DNA from: G965267425 sp965267425
Lineage (GTDB): Bacteria; Bacteroidota; Bacteroidia; Flavobacteriales_E; Vicingaceae
Direction of reading: 5' to 3'
Length of the DNA: 64,000 nt
Assembly: GCA_965267425.1 (NCBI GenBank)
Contig: OZ253959.1
Coordinates: 2,170,001 to 2,234,000, forward strand
The position numbers and the translations under genes are program-made. The number at the start of each line of letters is the position of its first letter. The stretch's first letter is position 1. Below the pieces are notes generated by a model. The model did not search any database, was not told the DNA's origin, and saw only the letters and a program-made list of their open reading frames with translations. Positions 43,220-51,441 of the stretch are shown here, piece by piece.

Positions 43220-44335
43220 CTATTTAAGTTTTATGACTTCCCCAGACATTGGACTTGATAGATAAAATTTACCTAAATCATCTATAGCTATGTTGAACTT
43301 AGCATCATATGACATTAACAAACCTCCTTCCGAAGGATTGGATACAGATCCAGACTGAAACGGATATTGAAGTCCATTAAAGGTATGGACATGTTGAACA
43401 TTTTGATTTCGGTCTATTTCCCATAAAGAAGGGTGTTTGACAACACTGAAATTGGTAGGGTCATGCATGTGTGCAGACAAAACGTATAAGAAACCGTTTT
43501 TATGGGTTATGCTCACAGGGTTTTCTATCGCTGGTCCTCGCATTACATTCTGGTGTGCATCTACCAAAATTACAGCATCAACAAAGGGAGATACAATCCA
43601 TAAATTGCCCTTATCGTCAGCTTCCATATCCATGGTATTATGGTTATGATACCAAATATAGCCGTTTGAGCTACCACCACCTCCACCAGAAAACCAAGCC
43701 GTTGCTGAGTCAATAGAAGCATAGAATGAGGTATTCCCAGCACTGTCAATTTGATAAATTTTGGGACCGACGTATTGCCAATTACCACCCAATTCAGTAT
43801 AAAACGATGACACCAAATAGAACAAAGACTTATTCGGCCCTTCTGTTAATGCATGAATGTCTAACTCATGAATATTTCCCAAAGGAGAGAACGAAGCAAA
43901 ATTTTGTGGTCCGGCAAGTCTATTCTGTGCTATGGCAATGCCAGATTTATACGGTGCAATAGATACCTTTAAATTAGTTGGCCAATAAACTTGTTGACCT
44001 TGAAACATAGTCTTTTTTGTTGAACCATACCCATACACATCCAATGTAGAAGTTGTGCTACTTTTTAATCCATTTTGATCAAAGACTAGTATTTCTGCCT
44101 GAGCGCTTTTATTCTGTAACAGCCCAGATGTATAGAATGGAATTGAAATAGTCACATATTCGTTTAAATCGTTTATATAACCACTCATAATTGGAGGCTT
44201 ATTTCCAATTAGCAAGACTTCAGTGTAGTTGTATCCCGCTACACCCGTATTTGTATTTGGCACATCCGGTTCATCCTTTTTACAAGCATTTAAAACAAAT
44301 AACACCATTAAAAAAACAATGCTCACATATCTCAT
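43220..44335 (-). CDS. Lipoprotein with beta-propeller-like repeats
   Basis: A 371-residue predicted lipoprotein (lipobox VLNAC, then KKDEPD). Residues 130-371 show propeller-like repeats: IHELDIHALTEGPNKSLFYL, MDMEADDKGNLWIVSPFVD, VSITHKNGFLYVLSAHM and NIAIDDLGKFYLSSPMSGEV. This resembles NHL or SBBP-like blades. No enzyme motif seen and no T9SS domain; it should be anchored by lipid. It faces the repeat copy C and the DUF2200 gene. Confidence 0.72.
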   Translation of the reverse strand: MRYVSIVFLMVLFVLNACKKDEPDVPNTNTGVAGYNYTEVLLIGNKPPIMSGYINDLNEYVTISIPFYTSGLLQNKSAQAEILVFDQNGLKSSTTSTLDVYGYGSTKKTMFQGQQVYWPTNLKVSIAPYKSGIAIAQNRLAGPQNFASFSPLGNIHELDIHALTEGPNKSLFYLVSSFYTELGGNWQYVGPKIYQIDSAGNTSFYASIDSATAWFSGGGGGSSNGYIWYHNHNTMDMEADDKGNLWIVSPFVDAVILVDAHQNVMRGPAIENPVSITHKNGFLYVLSAHMHDPTNFSVVKHPSLWEIDRNQNVQHVHTFNGLQYPFQSGSVSNPSEGGLLMSYDAKFNIAIDDLGKFYLSSPMSGEVIKLK

Positions 44336-44490
44336 AACGTCAATTTAAAATAAAGGCGGTAAAACCTTATCGTACATTAAATATATATGGATTAATACAA
44401 TAATAACTCGCTAATTAACAAGCGGTTGCAATCGTAAATAAACGGACAGACGATACAAGATTATTATGAAGTATATACTCTTGGAACAAA

Positions 44491-45945
44491 TCATTTCAAC
44501 TTACAAACAAGGTAATCCTCATCTTGATAAAGCAGCTCAAAATCTGATAAATAACCCGGAATATCTGCTTGGTGGTTGTCCCATACCAAAAAGGCGCAAT
44601 TGGCATTTATCAGTTCATCCATTTGTTTTTTGTCAGCAAGAAATGAGGATTCCTTTGTCCATCCTTTTCTATCTAAAAATCCAAGCATGGTTGGGTTGTA
44701 TCCATAATTAACCACAATTTTTTTGTCTTTGGGAATAAAATCATTGGCCAGATACGCCAATTTTTGATGATAAATCTGTCGAGCGGAATACCTAAAATCG
44801 TGTTGTTGATTTCCGATCCCTTCCAACACAATTAAGGCAACAATGACTCTTTGGACTTTTAATTGTTTGAATTGAATAATGGAATAAGCAGCTGTAATAG
44901 CCATAAAAGGTATAAACGGAATCAAATAATAGGAATGTATAATGACATGCTCACCAGCCTTCAACAAATAGATAGCCAGTAACACACATGCTATTCCTAA
45001 AATTTTTAGTATCACCCACTCTTTATTTTTATACAAAAACCATAAGCCTATGGTTACAAATCCAAATGCAATAAAATGCATTGCATCATAGTAAAATTTA
45101 GCTAACAAATCAGGTAAATTCAATAGCAATGACTTGAATCCGTCTATCATACTTGATCCCATATAGAAATAGGAATATCCGTACGCTTTTGTAAGATGAG
45201 GTACCCAATAAAAATACCATAATACAACAGGAATAAAAACCACTATCAAGGATGTCAACAGCCAATATTTCCTTTGTTGTTCCACTTGCGGGTTAAACAT
45301 TTCAGGTATGATAAATGCAAGGACAATGGCTGAAGGAATTTTACTCAACATCCCCGAGGCAACAAATAAAATGAAGCCAACCAGCCAGCCATTGCCTTTG
45401 GTCTTTTTAAGAAAATTTAACCCACAATACACGCCCATAATAACCAACGAAGTACTCAACACATCAGGCATAAATTTTCTGGAATGGGCAAACCATATGG
45501 AGGTGATTAAAATAATTGCGGCAGGAAGGGCCATCTTCCTGGATAAAAACCGATGAACCAATTGATAGAAATAATATGTGCCTAATGATGAAAAAACCAG
45601 GTTAACTAATCTCCCTTGCCACCAACCCACCGAAAACATTTTGAACAATAGAAAAACCATGAAATTCATCAATGGAAACTCACAACCTACAATTCCTGTC
45701 AATTGCCCTGCATGATCTATCTTGGGATACAATACTTGAGGACCATCTGTGAGAAAATTTTTGGCAATAGAAATACCATCCGCCTGTCTCCAATTTTCGC
45801 TATCAAACAATGCCATGTCAATGTTGTACAATCGAATAACAAAAAACAGAATTATCCAAGTCCAAATATTGGAAAATAGATGAGGGTGAATTATGTTACG
45901 AACTTTCACAACCCAGTTCAATATTCCTGAAGAATAGTCTTTCAA
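44491..45945 (-). CDS. Membrane glycosyltransferase, GT39/PMT_2 family
   Basis: A 484-residue polytopic inner-membrane protein with about 10-12 hydrophobic helices. The first extracytoplasmic loop, IDMALFDSENWRQADGISIA, carries the acidic residues that serve as catalytic or metal site in this superfamily (ArnT, PMT). The enzymes transfer a sugar from a polyprenyl-phosphate donor to lipid A or protein. Acceptor and donor are unknown. The frame has no upstream ATG; the best start is TTG at 45945, so the exact N-terminus is uncertain. Confidence 0.8.
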   Translation of the reverse strand: MKDYSSGILNWVVKVRNIIHPHLFSNIWTWIILFFVIRLYNIDMALFDSENWRQADGISIAKNFLTDGPQVLYPKIDHAGQLTGIVGCEFPLMNFMVFLLFKMFSVGWWQGRLVNLVFSSLGTYYFYQLVHRFLSRKMALPAAIILITSIWFAHSRKFMPDVLSTSLVIMGVYCGLNFLKKTKGNGWLVGFILFVASGMLSKIPSAIVLAFIIPEMFNPQVEQQRKYWLLTSLIVVFIPVVLWYFYWVPHLTKAYGYSYFYMGSSMIDGFKSLLLNLPDLLAKFYYDAMHFIAFGFVTIGLWFLYKNKEWVILKILGIACVLLAIYLLKAGEHVIIHSYYLIPFIPFMAITAAYSIIQFKQLKVQRVIVALIVLEGIGNQQHDFRYSARQIYHQKLAYLANDFIPKDKKIVVNYGYNPTMLGFLDRKGWTKESSFLADKKQMDELINANCAFLVWDNHQADIPGYLSDFELLYQDEDYLVCKLK

Positions 45946-46217
45946 CCATTCATCATATTGTTTATTACTACGTAAATACTGAGGCGGTTATTAGGATAGA
46001 CGACGCTGTGGACCGATATGTTTGAATGTTGTCGACATTTCAATTTAGAAATATGGCTATGCAACATTTATTACCAAGACATAGATGAATTTGATTATCC
46101 ATTGACGTTATTCACAAGTACAATGGACGTATAGATGATAACCATCTAAAAACTTTTATTTTATTATTTTCGAAAGAGCTTATTTGCTAAACAGCCAGGA
46201 TTCATACACCATCGCTT

Positions 46218-47597
46218 ATGAAATTTTTACTTTCTTTTTTCTTTTTGTCTTGTTTGATATTTCATTCGTTTGCCCAAAACAAGGTAATGGTAATCGACAC
46301 CACCAACTCCGGCATTCCTTCCAATTTGGCCAGCGCCATCTTAATTGACCAAGACTCCAATTTATGGATTGGTACAAATAATAAAGGCATTGGCATGTTT
46401 GATGGAAATACTTGGACTTATTATCACACATCAAATACCCCAACACTAAAGACAGATTACATTACGGATATCAAGCAACATACCAATGGAGACATGTGGT
46501 TTGGTACCAATCTTGGCATCGCTGTTTTGTCAGCCAACAATTGGACATTTTATGATACTACAGTAATTCGATACTATCCTGATAATTACCAATTGTACAT
46601 TCAATTTGACAGCAAAGGAGATGCATATACCATTAGTCAGAGTGAAGGAACCTCAAGCAACAAGGTCATTTATATCTATAAGTATTCTTCAGGTGCCTGG
46701 CAATTGTTGCATACCGATTCAACCATTTTCCCAGCAAGAACAAGTCCTTTTCCCATTCCAAAGGATTTTATCATCGACCAAAATGATGATTTATGGATCA
46801 AAAATGGTTATTTCTTCAACGGTACCAATTGGAATCAGACCGCCATATCTTCCAATTTTAAAGGCAACACATTTGTAAAATCAGGAATCGCACTGGGAAA
46901 AAACAACAATAAATGGTTTTACCTGCCTTATGACAATGGCGGTGAAGCTATTGTGGAACACGACGGAAATTCCATAGTTCAAGATTTCTCTTCAAGTTTT
47001 AACGATTTGTCAACCGGGTACGTAGCTTATGATGCTGTCAGCCAAACCACATGGATAAATTCTGACAATTATGTAGGATGGAACAGTGGCAGTAACTGGA
47101 AAACCAGCGCTCAATTGGATTCAGCCTTGAATTTGAGCCATTCCATTTTTGCCAACGGAACGGGTATCAAAAAAATAGCCTTTGATCAAGGAGGCAATGC
47201 ATGGATGGCATTAAATCAATCAGATGACATAGATCCTAAAGTTCCCATTGCTGAGCACAAAGGGTTGGTTGTTTTTAATGATTACGGCATTGATTCCACC
47301 CATATTTTATCCAATATTATTGACCAGGTGCTTGGAATTAATCAACTTACAAGCGAAGAAGACTACATTACAATTTTCCCTAATCCTGCTCAAGAATATA
47401 TTGAAATCAATGGTCTGGAGAATGGAGATAGAATAGCGTTGTTTAGTCAAAACGGTAAATTGATTAAAGAACAAACACATACTTCTTCAAATACCCATAC
47501 TACATTCCAATTAAGTTCATTACAACAAGGCACTTATATTGTGAATATTCAAGGGAAAAACCACTCAATATCCGAACGGATTGTCGTTCAAAAATAA
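46218..47597 (+). CDS. Two-component-regulator-propeller-like protein with T9SS sorting domain
   Basis: A 459-residue secreted protein; signal peptide about 1-19 (FHSFA-Q). Repeats with the Reg_prop flavour appear: ILIDQDSNLWIGTNNKGIGM, DIKQHTNGDMWFGTNLGIAV and DFIIDQNDDLWIKNGYF. The same blades occur in hybrid two-component sensors, but no kinase is attached here. The end is a T9SS CTD (TIFPNPAQEYIEING to SERIVVQK). The next gene begins on the base after its stop, so they are one unit. Confidence 0.85.
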   Translation: MKFLLSFFFLSCLIFHSFAQNKVMVIDTTNSGIPSNLASAILIDQDSNLWIGTNNKGIGMFDGNTWTYYHTSNTPTLKTDYITDIKQHTNGDMWFGTNLGIAVLSANNWTFYDTTVIRYYPDNYQLYIQFDSKGDAYTISQSEGTSSNKVIYIYKYSSGAWQLLHTDSTIFPARTSPFPIPKDFIIDQNDDLWIKNGYFFNGTNWNQTAISSNFKGNTFVKSGIALGKNNNKWFYLPYDNGGEAIVEHDGNSIVQDFSSSFNDLSTGYVAYDAVSQTTWINSDNYVGWNSGSNWKTSAQLDSALNLSHSIFANGTGIKKIAFDQGGNAWMALNQSDDIDPKVPIAEHKGLVVFNDYGIDSTHILSNIIDQVLGINQLTSEEDYITIFPNPAQEYIEINGLENGDRIALFSQNGKLIKEQTHTSSNTHTTFQLSSLQQGTYIVNIQGKNHSISERIVVQK

Positions 47598-48401
47598 ATG
47601 AGGAGAATCTTATTGTGCTTTGTTTCGTTGGTATCCATAGGTTGGCTATTGACTGTCTATTCGTGCTCACCAGAATCAGTGAATGATACTGCTGAGTTTG
47701 AATTCGATCACTTGGTATTTTTTGTTACCGACAGTACGTTAGAAAACAACTTGAAGGACATTTTCACATTTGGTGAGAAATTGACCACTCAGCATAAGCA
47801 TCAGGGAACGGAGGGTCATTACTTCATCTTTTACAATACCTTCATTGAATTTCTATATTTAAACGATAGTAATGCAGCACGAAATAATGAGCAATTATTT
47901 AAAAGCCAATACACCAAACGATGGAAGAATGAGCCATTCATTTGCCCTTTGGGCATAGGGCTCACCATGAATCCATTTGACACCTCTAAATCTTCTTTTC
48001 CGTTCTCAGCTTACCACAGCCTGGACAGCCCAAAAGAAGAATATTACTTGATGTCAGCTTTCAACAAGAACCAAGAACAACCATTGCTTTATATTTCTCA
48101 ACCAGAAAGAGCATACCATAAAATTGAACAGATAAATGAGCTCGATAGTTTACTCGAGGAACCTGTGAGGAGTGATTTTAAAAACTATTTGACCCACCCT
48201 TCTGAGATCAAAAGGCTAACTCAAACCATCATAACGTTACCGAATGACGTATCTGGTAAAAATGTTGAATTGCTTGAACATTTAAATGGCATAAAAATCA
48301 AACACGGTAACAAATTTGAAATTACCTTGGTGTTCGACAATGCAGTTCAGAATAAGAGCATCAGCATTCCCGGGAATTTTGGATTAACCATTCACTATTA
48401 A
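47598..48401 (+). CDS. Glyoxalase-like (VOC) lipoprotein
   Basis: A 267-residue predicted lipoprotein (lipobox VYSC at about residue 23). The mature part starts with FEFDHLVFFVTDSTLENN and EGHYFIFYNTFIEFLYLND, the pattern of glyoxalase-like domains that carry a His and Glu for metal binding. The C-terminal part (NVELLEHLNGIKIKHGNKFE) matches the second half of that fold. No substrate can be named. It directly abuts the T9SS gene upstream; co-expression is likely. Confidence 0.75.
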   Translation: MRRILLCFVSLVSIGWLLTVYSCSPESVNDTAEFEFDHLVFFVTDSTLENNLKDIFTFGEKLTTQHKHQGTEGHYFIFYNTFIEFLYLNDSNAARNNEQLFKSQYTKRWKNEPFICPLGIGLTMNPFDTSKSSFPFSAYHSLDSPKEEYYLMSAFNKNQEQPLLYISQPERAYHKIEQINELDSLLEEPVRSDFKNYLTHPSEIKRLTQTIITLPNDVSGKNVELLEHLNGIKIKHGNKFEITLVFDNAVQNKSISIPGNFGLTIHY

Positions 48402-48414
48402 TGCCCAACATTCA

Positions 48415-48684
48415 TCATTGTTGTTCCATTGCACCTTGGCTCTGAATAAATTTTTGAGTCAAATTCAGCACACAATCATTGACAAACCTTCCGAATCCTT
48501 CCATGCGAATCTTTCATTCCATGTGCACATCAATGGTATTTTTTAAAACTTCTTTCACTCGGTAACCCAGGCCATCTGGGGAAAGAACTTCATCATTGGG
48601 AGAATACCTTCCAATCTGTCTTTTCAAAAAAATAATACCGTAATTAAATTTGAAATGCTGGTAAGTGAAGTACTCCCAAAAATG
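48415..48684 (-). pseudogene. Degraded coding remnant, unknown protein
   Basis: Reading the minus strand from 48684 gives an open stretch with plausible protein character (EYFTYQHFKFNYGIIFLK, GRYSPNDEVLSPDGLGYRVK), then an in-frame TGA at 48514-48516, then more protein-like sequence (GFGRFVNDCVLNLTQKF) to a TGA at 48415-48417. Upstream the frame is closed by TAG at 48685. Having residues of similar quality on both sides of the internal stop suggests a gene that lost its 5' part and took a nonsense mutation. No family was recognised. This explains most of the 339-base gap between 48401 and 48741. Confidence 0.5.
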
Positions 48685-48706
48685 CTATGGAAGCGTTATT
48701 CCATAG
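48685..48706. repeat. Perfect inverted repeat (8-bp arms)
   Basis: CTATGGAA and TTCCATAG separated by six bases, 35 bases before the ATG at 48741. On the minus strand the second arm is followed by CATTTTT, giving a weak terminator-like look; on the plus strand it could be an operator or a 5' UTR hairpin. It also marks the upstream end of the degraded frame. Confidence 0.4.
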
Positions 48707-48740
48707 GTTACTATTCAATTAATTTTTTAAAACCACTAAC

Positions 48741-51218
48741 ATGAAAAAACGACTGTTATATTCAGTAAGTACTTTCTTCGCATATCTAAGTGCACTTCAT
48801 TCCTTTGGCCAGGTAGATGAGGTAAAATACGGGGGGTCACCTAGCACCCTTCACAATCGGGCAGATTCCGGACTCATCATTCAGGATACTGCTGCTGTTA
48901 AAGTTTATTCTTATGTCAACTCAGATTATTGGGCATTGCCCCTAAAATTTGATTTTGATGTGGATGACGCCAGTGACATTTTAGACATCCGTGTCCCAGT
49001 AGATAAATGTATAAAAGTTGTCAACACAGGCGCCATTTACAAAGTCCAATCGGATTCGGTCAACAATTGGCCTACCGATAGCTGCTATGTCATTCCCACT
49101 AAAAATGGAAACTATGCAGTGCTGCAAGAGCATAACGGAGGAATCAATGTTGATCATCTAGGTGCACAACTCAATGCAACCAACTTAGACGATGCACCAT
49201 TTATTCAAAAAGCATTGGACTTGGTAATGAATGGAATTGTAGCCACCAATAAAGTCATTTTAGGACCCTATAAATACATCATTGAAACTCCCATCATTGG
49301 TGCAGATCAACGCACAGATGGTGGCTACAATTATGTAAATTATCATATTACGGGTAATGTTCCGGTTTACAGTACTACAGGCGCTCCAACCCGATTGGAA
49401 GTGTCGGATTCTTGCCATGTGGGATTTGTAGTGCAAAAAGGACGGCAAATCACCATATCCAATATTGCATTTGAAAAAGAAACCAACTTTTTCAATATTG
49501 ATGAGGAAGAGATCATTCTTTGGGAAGATTCTACTTGGGAATCCGAAACCAATTCAAGAATGAATCGCTATTCTCCAACTACGGCCATTGCCATTGATGC
49601 ATTTGACGATGGTATTACAGGAATAAACCAATATCCTCAACTGTCTTCTTATTATACGTACAATGGTTCTGTGGCTGGTACCAGTCAATTGACCATTGAA
49701 GGATGTTCATTTGTTGGATTTTACATGGGTATTGCCAACAATCCTTCATCCAAAATTGCCAATGGAGACAACATTCGTGTAGCCAATTGCCATGCCAAAT
49801 GGCTGCATACTTTTTACGCATGTGGACAAACTCAATCACGTGGAAATTCCATTGACAACATTTATGCATACTCCTTACACACATTTGTTTCAGGTGAATC
49901 CATCGGCAAAATGGACGGTACCCCGCCTGCATTGTCCAACTTAAATATTGCCCATTTCACCAAAATGCTGCTAGATGTTCAAACTAACGTGGCCGTTATG
50001 CGCGTTTCAAATAGTTATATGGAAGGTTTGTGGTCTCTTGGAAATGTGAGCGGTAAATATGGCGCTTCTTTTCACCAATGCCAGATCAAATTTAATACGG
50101 CAGGTGTAAACCATATGCCACCTTACCATGCACGATCAGGAGGGACCATTTCCTTTGTAGACTGTATGCTTGGGTATTACACGGATTGTGCCAACAACCG
50201 ACCTCTTTTTGCATTGGCAAAGGGTATTGATGTAATTGGTGGATATTTGGATAGCGGTACTTTTTTGTATTCTGATGGTGAAACCAATACTGCCGCCATG
50301 CCCAACTTTAGCAATACGTTCCATTGTTTTATAGGTCATAATCTAATTAACCCTTCCAATAAATTTATCAATGGATCTGATTCGTATGACTATTCATTGC
50401 TTGGTGGTAAAGATGTCACTGTCTATGGATGGGGACATACGGGCATTCAAATGAGTTCAAAATATAATGTGCATTACCGTAATCCCTCCAATATGTATAA
50501 TCATTATGAGTACAAAACCCATAAACTGGATAGTTGCAGGATAGATTCGGCCAATGCCATTATGGCCATTCCCTATAAGAACGTTGGGGATAGTGGATTA
50601 TTCAAAGTTAATGATGTGCTTTTTAGTCAATTCTTTAACATTTCAAATGGCGCCTTGATTCCAGATTTCGTCGATGCCAGTATAGAACCATTGGGCAGAG
50701 TCAAAGAAGTCAAGAGTGACAGCTTGATCATAGAATACACGCAGTTTAATGTGAAATCATCTGGAAACATGACCATTTATGCATTCTACGTTCCTCGTTT
50801 GCAAGTGCCTATGTTTGGTGATTTTATCGCCGGCAATGACACCATTTTTAATGTAGAAAATCCCAGTGAAACCGCTTTGGAAATCAATAGTTTAATACGC
50901 TACATCAGAAATGACAAATGCATTACGCCAGGCACCTATATTAAAACAGTCAATACCACAGATGATTATATTGTCATGAGCATGCCTGCATTGGCTACAG
51001 ATACATTTTCATTGTTATATGATGCACCTTACGTGCAAACCATGTATGCTGAAATTGATTCTGTAGAGGAAATCACCTCAAGTGTACCTCATTCGTTCAG
51101 AGAAGGTTCAAAATATTACTCAACAATCCTAATAGTACTTATTACGGTTGGATATGCACCAGAAGAGGCATCTTGCATCATTCCGACCCGAACAAGCGCC
51201 CCCAATTTACTGCTCTAA
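48741..51218 (+). CDS. Secreted beta-helix protein, probably frameshifted near the C-terminus
   Basis: An 825-residue exported protein (signal about 1-23, LHSFG-Q). Residues 130-560 look like a pectate-lyase-type right-handed beta-helix: GGINVDHLGAQLNATNLDDA (as in tail-spike proteins), then rungs like QLTIEGCSFVGFYMGIANN and ISFVDCMLGYYTD. The C-terminus of this frame (TILIVLITVGYAPEEAS) is unlike the rest. Shifting by one base at about 51122 gives NNPNSTYYGWICTRRG to a TAG at 51224-51226, a GW.C.RxG ending common in such proteins. A one-base loss or a sequencing error is likely, and the intended gene would end at 51226. No T9SS domain is seen. Confidence 0.75.
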   Translation: MKKRLLYSVSTFFAYLSALHSFGQVDEVKYGGSPSTLHNRADSGLIIQDTAAVKVYSYVNSDYWALPLKFDFDVDDASDILDIRVPVDKCIKVVNTGAIYKVQSDSVNNWPTDSCYVIPTKNGNYAVLQEHNGGINVDHLGAQLNATNLDDAPFIQKALDLVMNGIVATNKVILGPYKYIIETPIIGADQRTDGGYNYVNYHITGNVPVYSTTGAPTRLEVSDSCHVGFVVQKGRQITISNIAFEKETNFFNIDEEEIILWEDSTWESETNSRMNRYSPTTAIAIDAFDDGITGINQYPQLSSYYTYNGSVAGTSQLTIEGCSFVGFYMGIANNPSSKIANGDNIRVANCHAKWLHTFYACGQTQSRGNSIDNIYAYSLHTFVSGESIGKMDGTPPALSNLNIAHFTKMLLDVQTNVAVMRVSNSYMEGLWSLGNVSGKYGASFHQCQIKFNTAGVNHMPPYHARSGGTISFVDCMLGYYTDCANNRPLFALAKGIDVIGGYLDSGTFLYSDGETNTAAMPNFSNTFHCFIGHNLINPSNKFINGSDSYDYSLLGGKDVTVYGWGHTGIQMSSKYNVHYRNPSNMYNHYEYKTHKLDSCRIDSANAIMAIPYKNVGDSGLFKVNDVLFSQFFNISNGALIPDFVDASIEPLGRVKEVKSDSLIIEYTQFNVKSSGNMTIYAFYVPRLQVPMFGDFIAGNDTIFNVENPSETALEINSLIRYIRNDKCITPGTYIKTVNTTDDYIVMSMPALATDTFSLLYDAPYVQTMYAEIDSVEEITSSVPHSFREGSKYYSTILIVLITVGYAPEEASCIIPTRTSAPNLLL

Positions 51219-51244
51219 CTTACTAGCTGTAGTAAATTGTATCC

Positions 51245-51276
51245 AAAAAGCCTCGGTTCATCGCCGGGGCTTTTTT
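51245..51276 (+). terminator. Intrinsic terminator after the beta-helix gene
   Basis: Stem AAAAAGCCTCGG / CCGGGGCTTTTTT with a 7-base loop and a run of six T, one G-T mismatch in the stem. It lies 19 bases after the TAG of the frame-corrected beta-helix gene, which supports that reading of its end. Confidence 0.8.
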
Positions 51277-51318
51277 ATTGGGTAAAATTCGTTTTGTGAC
51301 AATCCATGAATCATTTTC

Positions 51319-51407
51319 GAAGCGAATCCTTATTCACATTCAGATACCTGGCACCCGCTATTCGTTTCAAGCTGCCTTTGGCAGGCTTTACACTGCTATC
51401 GGGGCTA
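51319..51407 (-). repeat. Dispersed structured intergenic element, copy D (89 bp)
   Basis: Box GAAGCGAATCCTT, 33-base spacing, CCCGCTATTCGTTTC, hairpin AAGCTGCC/GGCAGGCTT with one bulged base, CACTGCTATCGGGGCTA. Nearly identical to copy C in its right 55 bases. It lies between the terminator at 51245 and the next plus-strand gene. Confidence 0.85.
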
Positions 51408-51441
51408 GATTAATTTCTTATTCATAAATTGATAATTTTAT

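Noticed and set aside
44466..44711. A plus-strand open frame of 81 codons.
   Set aside because: It lies almost wholly opposite the 3' end of the glycosyltransferase gene and its product has no protein-like pattern; taken as a shadow frame.
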